A model generated the notes under the pieces. The model did no database searches and was not told the origin of the DNA. It saw only the letters and a list, made by a program, of their open reading frames with translations. Positions 44,508 to 53,451 of a stretch of 64,000 nt of DNA are shown one piece after another. A program made the translations under genes and the position numbers. The stretch is taken from NCBI RefSeq assembly GCF_050942215.1, contig NZ_CP192056.1:2046001-2110000 (forward strand), given 5' to 3'. Position 1 is the first letter of the stretch, and every line of letters begins with the position of its first letter. This DNA is from Sphaerimonospora sp050942215 (GTDB lineage: Bacteria; Actinomycetota; Actinomycetes; Streptosporangiales; Streptosporangiaceae).

Positions 44508-46730
44508 ATGACGTTATTCCATCAGGGCGGCGTGCGCCGGTTATCGGCGGTGATCGCCGCCGGAGCCATGGCGGTCTCGGCGGCTCTCGTCGCGCCCGGG
44601 CCGGCGGCGGCGGACACACCGTGGCTGGACGTTTCGGATGACGGTTACCTGTCGATCAGTGTGCCGGCGGCCTACATCGAGGCCAGCATGGGCCAGGTGT
44701 CGCAGCTGGCGGTCGAGGGGAACTTCGGCCCCTCCTTCGCCTGGGCGGAGTACGGCCTGACCCGCCGGGGCGACCTCTGGTGGGGGGCCCTCGGCCCGCT
44801 CAAGCCGGGGCTGTACCACTACCAGATCACGGGTGACGACACCAAGAGTCTCAAGGATCCGACGAACGACACCGGCGTGGCGTCCAAGCCGCTGTGGAGC
44901 ACGTTCTTCGTCGCGGGCGACTCGGCGCGCCTGCTCGCCGACGTGCCTCAGGGGCAGGGCGGCGAGGTCGAGACCCTGACCTATCGCGTGAAGGACAAGG
45001 AGCGGTCGGCTCTGGTGTGGACGCCGCCGGGGTACCGGGCCAAGGCTCCCAGGGCACCCGAGGCGCCCAAGGGTCCCAGAGCGCATGAGGACCCCAGGGC
45101 GCCCAAGGCCCCCAAGGGGTATCCGGTGCTGTTCCTGCAGTCCGGCGATGACGGGGCCGCCACCGACTGGCTCGACCTGGGCAGGGCCAGGCAGATCCTC
45201 GACAACCTGTCGGCTCAGAACGCCATGGAGCCGATGGTGGTCGTGATCAGCGACGGGCTGGACGACGACAGGGCGCTGAAGGATCTCCGGAAGGCGGTGG
45301 CGGACAACTACCACGTCCTCCGCGACCCGAAGCACCAGGCCGTCGCCGGTGTGTCCGAGGGCGGCACGAGGGCGCTGCGTGCGGCTCTGACCACCCCGGG
45401 ACGGTTCGCCTACGCCGGCTCGTTCTCCGGTCTTCTGGAGGACGGCGTCGGCCGGGCGAACGCGAAGGCGATCAACAAGAACGTCGAGCTGGTGCGTCTG
45501 TACACCGGGAACGTGACCGATCCCGCGTACAACGCGACCGACCGCCTGACGAAGGCGCTGGACGACGCCGGCATCGACTACGAGTTCGACGGGGTCAACC
45601 CCGACGCGGGGGCGAACTGGAACGCCTGGCAGGAGAACCTGATCGATTTCGTGCCGCGGCTTTTCCGTACGGTGCCGGATCATGGTCCGAGCGCCGGTCA
45701 CGGGCCGCTGAAGGGCGAGTTCGACCCGCCGGCGGCCGGCACCACCCCGACCCCGTTCCTGACCGAGGACGGCTTCGTCACCTTCGAGACCACGACCGAC
45801 TTCAAGGACGCCCGGCACGTCACGCTCTGGGCCAACGTGGCTCCCGGCGGGAGCTGGCTGCGCATCCCGATGACCCGTCAGGGCGACCGGTGGCGGGTGA
45901 CCATGGGCCCGCTGGACCCGTGGTTCTACTACTACCAGCCGATCGTGGACGGGGTCGCGGTCAAGGACACGTCGAACCCGACGAAGGTGACTTCCGAGCC
46001 GAACTGGAGCTCCTTCTTCATTCCAGGTGAGAGATCACGCCTGCTCTCGGACGTCGCGGACGGTCAGGGCGGGAAGGTCGAGAGCCTGACGTACCGGAGC
46101 GACGTGGCGAATGAGGACCGGACCGCGCTGGTGTGGACCCCGCCCGGGTACGACCCCGGCCGCGCTGAGCCGTACCCCGTCCTCTACCTCCAGCACGGCA
46201 GCGGCCAGAGCTACACGGACTGGGTCGAGATGGGACGCGCCAAGCAGATCCTCGACCACCAGTTCCTCGACGGGAAGCTGGTGCCGATGGTGGTCGTGAT
46301 GGGCAACGGCAACGTGTTCGACTTCAACAGGGAACTGCTGGAGAACATCGTCCCGGCGGCCCGCGCCCGCTACAACATCTCCAGCGATCCGTCGCGGCAG
46401 GCACTCGCCGGCCTCTCGATGGGCGGTGTGCAGACGCTCGGGGTGCTCAAGGCGCATCCGGGCGAGTTCGCCTACATCGCGGCGTTCTCGTCCTGGTTCG
46501 GCAGCGGCGACGGCGTCGACGCGGCGGCGATCAACAACGGGACCACGATGTTGCGCCTGTACGTCGGCGACCAGACCGACTTCGTGCAGCCGTTCTTCAT
46601 GGCGTCCCTGCCCACCTTGGACAGCCTCGGCATCCGCTACGAGTTCGACGGGGTGACCCCCGGACCGCACGGCTGGGACGTGTGGCAGAAGAACCTCATC
46701 GACCTGGCGCCGCGGCTGTTCAAGCGCTGA
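44508..46730 (+). CDS. secreted tandem esterase (two E-set plus alpha/beta-hydrolase repeats)
   Basis: A 740-residue exported protein with a signal peptide ending 'A-A-A' near residue 36. Two homologous halves (about 38-390 and 410-740) each consist of a beta-sandwich carbohydrate/E-set-like domain and an esterase-D/feruloyl-esterase-type hydrolase. Nucleophile elbows are 'G-V-S-E-G-G' (Ser283) and 'G-L-S-M-G-G' (Ser637). The catalytic His is clear in the second half ('G-P-H-G-W', His721). The matching position of the first half reads 'A-G-A-N-W', without His. A Pro/Ala/Lys-rich linker interrupts the first half. It probably de-esterifies plant polysaccharide or acyl-sugar substrates outside the cell. 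Confidence 0.82.
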   Translation: MTLFHQGGVRRLSAVIAAGAMAVSAALVAPGPAAADTPWLDVSDDGYLSISVPAAYIEASMGQVSQLAVEGNFGPSFAWAEYGLTRRGDLWWGALGPLKPGLYHYQITGDDTKSLKDPTNDTGVASKPLWSTFFVAGDSARLLADVPQGQGGEVETLTYRVKDKERSALVWTPPGYRAKAPRAPEAPKGPRAHEDPRAPKAPKGYPVLFLQSGDDGAATDWLDLGRARQILDNLSAQNAMEPMVVVISDGLDDDRALKDLRKAVADNYHVLRDPKHQAVAGVSEGGTRALRAALTTPGRFAYAGSFSGLLEDGVGRANAKAINKNVELVRLYTGNVTDPAYNATDRLTKALDDAGIDYEFDGVNPDAGANWNAWQENLIDFVPRLFRTVPDHGPSAGHGPLKGEFDPPAAGTTPTPFLTEDGFVTFETTTDFKDARHVTLWANVAPGGSWLRIPMTRQGDRWRVTMGPLDPWFYYYQPIVDGVAVKDTSNPTKVTSEPNWSSFFIPGERSRLLSDVADGQGGKVESLTYRSDVANEDRTALVWTPPGYDPGRAEPYPVLYLQHGSGQSYTDWVEMGRAKQILDHQFLDGKLVPMVVVMGNGNVFDFNRELLENIVPAARARYNISSDPSRQALAGLSMGGVQTLGVLKAHPGEFAYIAAFSSWFGSGDGVDAAAINNGTTMLRLYVGDQTDFVQPFFMASLPTLDSLGIRYEFDGVTPGPHGWDVWQKNLIDLAPRLFKR

Positions 46731-46790
46731 CCAGCGGCTTACGCGCGACACCACGGATGGCCGCGCCGTGCCGGGGGCCTGGGCGGGCCA

Positions 46791-46834
46791 CCCGGCGCGG
46801 CGCGTGCCGTTTCCGCGGCAGGCGCCGCGCCGGG
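46791..46834. terminator. strong bidirectional hairpin terminator
   Basis: CCCGGCGCGGCGC (46791-46803) pairs perfectly with GCGCCGCGCCGGG (46822-46834). Inside it TGCCG pairs with CGGCA (46805-46820). It lies between the convergent esterase and beta-oxidation genes. Confidence 0.8.
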
Positions 46835-46846
46835 CCGCCCGACGTG

Positions 46847-48952
46847 TCAGGCCGGCACGGAGGCCACGCCGGGCTCCAGGAAGCGGGAGCCGGTGACCTC
46901 TGCCGAGATGCCGGTCCTGTCCAGGTACGGCGTGATGCCGCCGGTGTGGAACGGCCAGCCCGCGCCGAGGATCATGCACAGGTCGATGTCCTGCGGGGCC
47001 GCCACCACGCCCTCGTCGAGCATGAGCCGGGTCTCCTCGGCGAGTGCGCGCAGCGCGCGCAGCCGCACCTCGTCGGCCGTGGAGGGGCGGTCTCCGCCCT
47101 CGAACATGGCCCGCACCTCGGGGTCGATCTGGAAGTCGGCCCCGTAGACGCCGGGCTTGCCCGCCGCGACCAGCTTGGCCAGGTTCTCCGACACATGGAA
47201 CCGGTCGGGGAACGCCGCGTGCATGGTCTCGGCGACGTGCAGCGCGACCGCCGGGCCGACGAGCTGGAGCAGCGTGAACGGCGTCATCGGCAGGCCGAGG
47301 GAGTCGAGGGCGTGATCGGCGACCTCGAGCGGAGTGCCCTCGTCGACCGCCGCCGTCACCTCGCCCGTGAACCGGGTGAGCAGCCGGTTGACGACGAACG
47401 CGGGGGCGTCCTTGACCAGCACGGACGACTTCTTCAGCGACTTGCCGACGGCGAAGGCCGTGGCCAGCGTCGCGTCGTCGGTGGCGGCCCCGCGCACGAT
47501 CTCCAGCAGCGGCAGCACGGCCACCGGGTTGAAGAAGTGGAAGCCGACGACCCGCTCGGGGTGACGCAGCCCGGCGGCGATCTCGGTGATCGACAGCGAC
47601 GAGGTGTTGGTGGCGAGCACGCAGGTCGGCGCGACGACCTCCTCGACCTCGGCGAACACCTTCCGCTTCACCCCGAGGTCCTCGAAGACGGCCTCGATGA
47701 CGAAGTCGGCGTCGGCGAAGGCGTCCTTGGTCAGCGACCCGGTGACCAGGCCCTTCAGCCGGTTCACCTGGTCGGCGGAGATCCTGCCCTTGGCGTGCAG
47801 CCTGTCCACCTCGGCGTGCACATGGCCGACGCCCTTGTCCAGACGCTCCTGATCGAGGTCGGTCAGCACGACCGGCACCTCCAGCCGCCGTGCGAACAGC
47901 AGCGCGAGCTGCGAGGCCATCAGCCCCGCGCCCACCACGCCGACCTTGGTGACCGGGCGGGCCAGCGCCTTGTCGGGCGCCCCCGCCGGTCGCTTGGCCC
48001 GCCGCTGGACCAGGTCGAAGGCGTACAGCCCGGCCCGCAGCTCGTCGCCCATGAGCAGGTCGGCCAGCGCCTCGTCCTCGGCGGCGAAGCCCTCGTCGCG
48101 CGAGGCCGTACGAGCCAGGGCGATGAGGTCGAGCGCACGGTAGGGGGCGGGTGAGGCGCCGCGCAGCTTGAGGTCGACGAGCGTGCGCGCCTGCTCGATC
48201 ACCGGGGTCCAGTCGGCGTCGGTGTGCGCCGGGCGGTCGACGGTCACCTCGCCCTGCAGCACCCGGGCGGCCCAGCGCAGCGACTCCTCCAGGAAGTCGG
48301 CGGGCTCGAACATCGCGTCGGCGACGCCGAGCTCGTACGCGTCCCGTCCCTTGATCATCCGGTTCTGCGACAGCGGGTTCTCGATGATCAGCTTGATGGC
48401 CTTCTCCGGGCCGATCAGGCGCGGGAGCAGCTGCGTGCCGCCCCAGCCGGGGACCAGGCCGAGGAAGCACTCGGGCAGCGCGATCGCCGGGACGCCGGAC
48501 GACACGGTGCGGTACGTGCAGTGCAGGGCGATCTCCAGCCCGCCGCCCATGGCCGCGCCGTTCACGAAGGCGAACGACGGCACGCCCAGCTCTCCGAGGC
48601 GGCGGAAGACGTGATGGCCCAGCGCGCCGATCGCGTGGGCCTCCTCCCGGGTGGCGACCGCGGCGGCGCCCTTGAGGTCGGCCCCGACCGCGAAGACGAA
48701 CGGCTTGCCGACGACGCCGACGGCCGCGACGTCCGACCTGGCCGCGATGCCGTCCAGGGCCTCGTCCAGCCCGAGCAGGCCGTGCGGGCCGAACGTGTTG
48801 GGCTTGGTGTGGTCGAAACCGTTGTCCAGCGTGATCAGCGCCATCGTGCCCGCGCCGTACGGCAGCTCGACGTCGCGTACGAGCGCCTTGGTGACGACCT
48901 CGTCGGCGTTCTTCCCGGCGAGGAGGGACCTGTAATTCTCGATGTCGCTCAT
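46847..48952 (-). CDS. fatty-acid oxidation alpha subunit (enoyl-CoA hydratase / 3-hydroxyacyl-CoA dehydrogenase)
   Basis: A 701-residue bifunctional beta-oxidation enzyme of the FadB/FadJ type. The N-terminal crotonase domain (1-300) has 'V-N-G-A-A-M-G-G-G-L-E-I-A' and the catalytic Glu in 'L-P-E-C-F-L-G-L-V-P-G-W-G-G-T'. The dehydrogenase half has the NAD motif 'G-V-V-G-A-G-L-M-A-S', with Ala where Gly is usual, and 'F-H-F-F-N-P-V' with the catalytic His. Its ATG overlaps the thiolase stop (ATGA), so the two subunits are made together and should form a trifunctional complex. Confidence 0.92.
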   Translation of the reverse strand: MSDIENYRSLLAGKNADEVVTKALVRDVELPYGAGTMALITLDNGFDHTKPNTFGPHGLLGLDEALDGIAARSDVAAVGVVGKPFVFAVGADLKGAAAVATREEAHAIGALGHHVFRRLGELGVPSFAFVNGAAMGGGLEIALHCTYRTVSSGVPAIALPECFLGLVPGWGGTQLLPRLIGPEKAIKLIIENPLSQNRMIKGRDAYELGVADAMFEPADFLEESLRWAARVLQGEVTVDRPAHTDADWTPVIEQARTLVDLKLRGASPAPYRALDLIALARTASRDEGFAAEDEALADLLMGDELRAGLYAFDLVQRRAKRPAGAPDKALARPVTKVGVVGAGLMASQLALLFARRLEVPVVLTDLDQERLDKGVGHVHAEVDRLHAKGRISADQVNRLKGLVTGSLTKDAFADADFVIEAVFEDLGVKRKVFAEVEEVVAPTCVLATNTSSLSITEIAAGLRHPERVVGFHFFNPVAVLPLLEIVRGAATDDATLATAFAVGKSLKKSSVLVKDAPAFVVNRLLTRFTGEVTAAVDEGTPLEVADHALDSLGLPMTPFTLLQLVGPAVALHVAETMHAAFPDRFHVSENLAKLVAAGKPGVYGADFQIDPEVRAMFEGGDRPSTADEVRLRALRALAEETRLMLDEGVVAAPQDIDLCMILGAGWPFHTGGITPYLDRTGISAEVTGSRFLEPGVASVPA

Positions 48953-50136
48953 GCGAGGTTCTCCCAGATGACCGTGCCGCCCATGCCCATGCCGACGCAC
49001 ATCGTCGTGATGCCGTACCTGACGTCCGGATGATCGGCGAAGTGGCGTGCGAGCTGGGTCATCAGCCGTACGCCGGAGGAGGCGAGCGGGTGGCCGAACG
49101 CGATCGCGCCGCCCCACGGGTTGACGCGCGGGTCGTCGTCGGCGATGCCGAAGTGCTCGAGGAAGGCGAGCACCTGTACGGCGAACGCCTCGTTGATCTC
49201 GAAGAGACCGATGTCGCCGACGGTCAGCCCGGCCAGGCGCAGCGCACGCTCCGTGGACGGGATCGGCCCGATGCCCATGACCTCGGGGTCCACGCCGGCG
49301 AAGGCGTAGGAGACCAGGCGCATCCGCGGGGTGAGCCCCAGCTCGGCGGCGACCTCCTCGGCGGCCACCACGCAGCCGGTGGCGCCGTCGTTGAGTCCCG
49401 CGGCGTTGCCCGCCGTGACCCGGCCGTGCGCGCGGAAGGGCGTCTTCAGCGTGCGCAGGCCCTCCAGCGTCGTGCCGGGCCGGGGAGGCTCGTCGACCGT
49501 GGCCAGGCCCCAGCCCTCGGCGGCCTTGCGGGTCGCCGTCGGCACCAGGTCGCGCTGGATCCTGCCGTCGGCGTACGCCTTGACCGCCTTCTCCTGGGAG
49601 GCGACGGCGTAGGCGTCGGCCCGCTCCCTGGTGATCGACGGATAGCGGTCGTGCAGGTTCTCCGCGGTCATGCCCATGATCAGGGCCGAGCCGTCGACGA
49701 GCCGCTCGGACAGGAACCGGGGGTTGGGGTCGACGCCCTCGCCCATCGGGTGGCGCCCCATGTGCTCGACGCCGCCCGCGATGGCCAGGTCGTAGGCGCC
49801 GAAGGAGATGCCGCCGGCGACGTTGGTGACGGCGGTCATCGCGCCGGCGCACATCCGGTCGATGGCGTAGCCGGGCACCGACGTGGGCAGGCCGGCGAGC
49901 ACGGCGGCCGTCCGGCCGATGGTCAGGCCCTGATCGCCGATCTGGGTGGTCGCCGCGATGGCGACCTCGTCCACCCGTTCCGGCGGGATGGCGGGGTTGC
50001 GCCGCATCAACTCGCGGATGACGCGGACTACCAGGTCGTCGGCACGCGTCTCGGCGTACAGGCCCTTCGGACCCGACTTGCCGAAAGGCGTCCGAACGCC
50101 GTCGATGAAGACGACTTCACGGGACGCAGGCACCAT
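48949..50136 (-). CDS. fadA: acetyl-CoA acyltransferase (thiolase, fatty-acid oxidation beta subunit)
   Basis: A 395-residue thiolase that cleaves 3-ketoacyl-CoA. Catalytic residues are in 'D-R-M-C-A-G-A-M-T-A' (nucleophile Cys), 'N-E-A-F-A' and the C-terminal 'C-V-G-M-G-M-G' with 'G-H-P-L' before it. TAGGAG lies three bases before the ATG at 50136. It is upstream of and coupled to the alpha subunit. From memory, the same pair order occurs in Streptomyces. Confidence 0.93.
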   Translation of the reverse strand: MVPASREVVFIDGVRTPFGKSGPKGLYAETRADDLVVRVIRELMRRNPAIPPERVDEVAIAATTQIGDQGLTIGRTAAVLAGLPTSVPGYAIDRMCAGAMTAVTNVAGGISFGAYDLAIAGGVEHMGRHPMGEGVDPNPRFLSERLVDGSALIMGMTAENLHDRYPSITRERADAYAVASQEKAVKAYADGRIQRDLVPTATRKAAEGWGLATVDEPPRPGTTLEGLRTLKTPFRAHGRVTAGNAAGLNDGATGCVVAAEEVAAELGLTPRMRLVSYAFAGVDPEVMGIGPIPSTERALRLAGLTVGDIGLFEINEAFAVQVLAFLEHFGIADDDPRVNPWGGAIAFGHPLASSGVRLMTQLARHFADHPDVRYGITTMCVGMGMGGTVIWENLA

Positions 50137-50201
50137 TCGCTCCTACTCATGGGTAGCTTCAACCCTAATGCTACTGAGCGGTAACCGAATAGGGGAATGG
50201 T

Positions 50202-51425
50202 TCAGACCTCGCCCTTGATCTCAAGGCGTTGGAGGGACTCGGCGAGCGGGCGGGCGGTCAGCGCGATCTGCCACTCGCGGGCGCCCAGCTCGCGCAGCCG
50301 TACGGCGATCGCCTCCGCCGAGACGTCGGCGGGCGGCTCCCACATGAGCCTGCGTACGGCATCGGGCTGGAGCAGGTTCTCGGCCGGCATGTGGTGCTCG
50401 TCGGAGAGGGCGGCCATGACCGTGCGTGCGGCCACCAGCCGCCGGGCGGCGGCGGGATCGCGGTCGGCCCACCGGTTGGCCGGGGGAGGGCCGTCGCCGT
50501 GGCCGACGGGCTGGGGGAGCGCGCCGTCCGGCAGACCGCGCGCCCGCGTCACGGCTGCGAGCCAGTCGTCGAGATGGCGGCGGGCGGCGCGGCCGACGAA
50601 GGGGGTGATGTCGGTGAGCGCCTTGGTCGTGCGCGGCTGGTCGAGGGCAGCCTGCACGATGGCGGAGTCGGGCAGCACGCGACCGGGCGCGAGATCGGCG
50701 TTCCGGGCGATCCTGTCGCGCAGCGTCCACAGCTCGCGCACCACGGCGAGCCCGCGCAGCGAGCGCACTTTGTGGATGCCCGAGGTGCGCCGCCACGGGT
50801 CGCTGCGCGGCGCGGCGGCCGGCGCCGCCAAGACCGCGGAGAACTCCTCCATCGCCCACCCGAGCTTTCCCGTGGTGGCCAGCTCGGCGTGCAGGGCGTC
50901 GCGCAGCTCGATCAGCACTTCGACGTCGAGAGCCGCGTAGCGCAGCCAGTCCTCGGGGAGGGGCCGTCTCGACCAGTCGGCGGCGGAGTACCCCTTCTCC
51001 AGCCGCAGCCTGAGCACGAGCTCCACCATCGTGCCGAGCCCGACCCGCTCGTAGCCCAGGAGCCGCCCGGCCAGCTCGGTGTCGAACAGCCGCCGGGGCC
51101 GCAGGCCCAGCTCGGTCAGGCAGGGCAGGTCCTGGGTGGCCGCGTGCAGGACGATCTCGGTGTCCGCCAGCGCCCGGTCCAGCGCGCTCAGGTCGGGACA
51201 GGTGACCGGATCGACCAGCGCGGTGCCGGCCCCGGCCCGCCGCAGCTGGACCAGGTAGGCGCGGCCGCTGTAGCGATAGCCCGAGGCGCGTTCGGCGTCG
51301 ACGGCGACCGGCCCGCTGCCCCGGGCGAAGGCGTCGATGACGGTGGCAAGGGCTCTCCCGTCCTGGATTACCGGGGGGATTCCCTCGCGTGGCTCCAACA
51401 GTGGCTGGACTTCTGGTTCGATCAC
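50202..51425 (-). CDS. rnd: ribonuclease D (3'-5' exoribonuclease with HRDC domain)
   Basis: A 407-residue nuclease of the DEDDy class acting on tRNA and other structured RNA 3' ends. Exonuclease motifs are 'V-A-V-D-A-E-R-A', 'H-A-A-T-Q-D-L' and 'Y-A-A-L-D-V', in order within residues 1-190. HRDC helices ('L-W-T-L-R-D-R-I-A-R') follow at about 215-300. It starts a few bases after the DUF3000 stop and is cotranscribed with it. Confidence 0.9.
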   Translation of the reverse strand: MIEPEVQPLLEPREGIPPVIQDGRALATVIDAFARGSGPVAVDAERASGYRYSGRAYLVQLRRAGAGTALVDPVTCPDLSALDRALADTEIVLHAATQDLPCLTELGLRPRRLFDTELAGRLLGYERVGLGTMVELVLRLRLEKGYSAADWSRRPLPEDWLRYAALDVEVLIELRDALHAELATTGKLGWAMEEFSAVLAAPAAAPRSDPWRRTSGIHKVRSLRGLAVVRELWTLRDRIARNADLAPGRVLPDSAIVQAALDQPRTTKALTDITPFVGRAARRHLDDWLAAVTRARGLPDGALPQPVGHGDGPPPANRWADRDPAAARRLVAARTVMAALSDEHHMPAENLLQPDAVRRLMWEPPADVSAEAIAVRLRELGAREWQIALTARPLAESLQRLEIKGEV

Positions 51426-51428
51426 GGG

Positions 51429-52016
51429 CTACGGGGCTTTCGGATGAGCGGTGCGTGGACGCAGGGTGGCGACATCGGGGGGTAGTGGCGGGATGCCCGC
51501 GGCCAGGCACATCAGGTCGCACCAGGCGGCGACGTGCGGCGACAGGTTCTCGTCAAGGGGTGACCAGGAGGCCCGCAGCTCCAGCTCGGTGCTGACGGGG
51601 TCGTCGGACTTGTTGCCGAAGCCCTCCGACACCGCCCGGGTGACCGTGCCGCCGGCCGCGGCGTAGGCCGCGCCGTGCGAGTCGAGCGCCTCGGTGAGCC
51701 AGCTCCAGGCGACCGGTCCGAGCAGCGGGTCTGAGGTGATCTCCGGTTCCATGTCGGCCCGGACGTAGGCGACGAGGCGGAACGGTCCCTCCCAGCCCCG
51801 CTGACCGTCCGGGTCGAACAGCATGATCAGCCGACCGACGGCGAGCTCGTCGTCGTCGCGGTAGACGGAGGCGCCGACCGCCCCCGAGTACGGCGCGAGC
51901 CGCTGGGGAGCCGGAATCTCCTCCAGCTCGATCTCCGGCCGCACCTCGGCGGGCCGTAGCGTCTCCAGCGCACGCCGGAAGACGGCGGGAGGCGCCGGTG
52001 GTTCACCGAGGGTCAT
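51429..52016 (-). CDS. DUF3000 protein
   Basis: A 195-residue protein of DUF3000, an actinobacterial family regularly encoded just upstream of the RNase D/HRDC gene; its role is unknown. Features include acidic 'E-I-E-L-E-E-I-P-A-P-Q-R-L-A-P' near the N-terminus and 'W-S-W-L-T-E-A-L' in the middle. The ATG at 52016 has TACTCT six bases upstream on its strand and no Shine-Dalgarno, suggesting a leaderless mRNA; the longer open frame upstream is out. Confidence 0.85.
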   Translation of the reverse strand: MTLGEPPAPPAVFRRALETLRPAEVRPEIELEEIPAPQRLAPYSGAVGASVYRDDDELAVGRLIMLFDPDGQRGWEGPFRLVAYVRADMEPEITSDPLLGPVAWSWLTEALDSHGAAYAAAGGTVTRAVSEGFGNKSDDPVSTELELRASWSPLDENLSPHVAAWCDLMCLAAGIPPLPPDVATLRPRTAHPKAP

Positions 52017-52413
52017 GACCGAAGAGTAGGTCGAGTTCGGCAGTGCGCGAAGCAGGGGGCTGACAGCGGGGGGCATGGGTGTCGGTCAAGCTATGGCCAT
52101 TTCGGACATCAGGGCGCTTCCCGTACAGGCTGGTGTGCGGCGTTCTGTGGAACTCCCCATCGAAGTCATCGCTCCGGAGCCTCTCGTCGGATCCACGGTC
52201 GTGTCGGTCGCTTGGGACTGATCCGACGTTGGCACGTCCCGCCGACATTTCCCCGCAACGCGCTCGGCGTGTCTCGAAAGTAGGATAAGTCAGCCGTCAT
52301 TTGGCGAACACTTTGCCGAGCGATGAGCTCGCGCACACCCGCCGGCGCCGTCGTCCCGCAGACCTTCCGAGGTCGGGGCACAGACCGCCCCCCGGACATG
52401 GCACGCTGGAGGA
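52017..52413. promoter_or_regulatory. divergent control region between DUF3000 and hemE
   Basis: TACTCT (52028-52023, minus strand) is a leaderless -10 for DUF3000. For hemE, TAGGAT (52283-52288) is a fair -10 implying a leader of about 120 bases. The imperfect inverted repeat TTGGCGAACACTTTGCCGA lies just after it, where a repressor could act. The remaining sequence shows no ORF or RNA I can support. Confidence 0.4.
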
Positions 52414-53451
52414 ATGAATCCCCACCCGGCTGATTCCGTTTTCGTACGAGCCTGTCTCCGCCGGCCCGTGCCGTACACCCCGGTCTGGTACATGCGCCAG
52501 GCCGGCCGGTCGCTGCCCGAGTACCGCCGGGTGCGCGAGGGCATCGAGATGCTGACCGCCTGCGCCACGCCCGACCTGGTCGTGGAGATCACTTTGCAGC
52601 CGGTCCGGCGGTACGGCACGGACGCGGCCATCTTCTTCAGCGACATCGTGGTCCCGCTCAAGGCCATCGGTGTCGACGTCGACATCAAACCGAACGTTGG
52701 GCCGGTCATGGGGTCGCCGGTGCGCGACCGGGCCGGCGTCGCCGCCCTGCGTCCGCTGGAGCCGGACGACGTGCTGTACGTCACCGAGGCGGTCGGGGCG
52801 CTGACCAAGGAGCTCGGCGCGACGCCGCTGGTCGGCTTCGCCGGTGGGCCCTTCACACTCGCGTCCTACCTGATCGAGGGAGGGCCCTCCAAGAATCACG
52901 ACCGCACCAAGGCCATGATGTACGGCGAGCCGGACCTGTGGCACGAGCTGATGGGCCGCCTCACCGATATCACGCTGGGCTTCCTTCGGGTCCAGGTCGA
53001 CGCGGGAGCCGCCGCGGCCCAGCTCTTCGACTCCTGGGTCGGCGCGGTGGCCCCGCGCGACTACCGGACGTACGTGCTGCCGCACACGAGGAAGATCTTC
53101 GAGGGGCTGGCGGGCCTCGGCGTCCCGCGGATCCACTTCGGCGTCGGCACCGGCGAACTGCTCGGCCTGATGGGCGAGGCGGGGGCCGACGTGGTCGGCG
53201 TCGACTGGCGGGTGTCGCTCGACGAGGCCGCGCTGCGGGTGGGCGCGGGCAAGGCCCTGCAGGGCAACCTCGACCCGGCGATCCTGCTCGCCCCGTGGGA
53301 GGTCGTCGAGGAGCGGGCCCGCGAGGTGCTCGACCGCGGCCGGGTGGCGGAGGGGCACGTGTTCAACCTCGGTCACGGCGTGCTCCCGTCCACCGACCCC
53401 GACCAGCTCGCCCGGCTCACCGACCTCGTCCACGAGGTCTCAGTCCGCTGA
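52414..53451 (+). CDS. hemE: uroporphyrinogen decarboxylase
   Basis: Decarboxylates uroporphyrinogen III to coproporphyrinogen III. The 345 residues include the signature 'P-V-W-Y-M-R-Q-A-G-R-S-L-P-E-Y', 'A-A-I-F-F-S-D-I-V-V-P' (active-site Asp), 'G-F-A-G-G-P-F-T-L-A-S-Y' and 'F-N-L-G-H-G-V'. GGAGG is only one base before the ATG, so initiation may not depend on it. Its end overlaps the convergent DUF4349 gene by 12 bases. Confidence 0.96.
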   Translation: MNPHPADSVFVRACLRRPVPYTPVWYMRQAGRSLPEYRRVREGIEMLTACATPDLVVEITLQPVRRYGTDAAIFFSDIVVPLKAIGVDVDIKPNVGPVMGSPVRDRAGVAALRPLEPDDVLYVTEAVGALTKELGATPLVGFAGGPFTLASYLIEGGPSKNHDRTKAMMYGEPDLWHELMGRLTDITLGFLRVQVDAGAAAAQLFDSWVGAVAPRDYRTYVLPHTRKIFEGLAGLGVPRIHFGVGTGELLGLMGEAGADVVGVDWRVSLDEAALRVGAGKALQGNLDPAILLAPWEVVEERAREVLDRGRVAEGHVFNLGHGVLPSTDPDQLARLTDLVHEVSVR

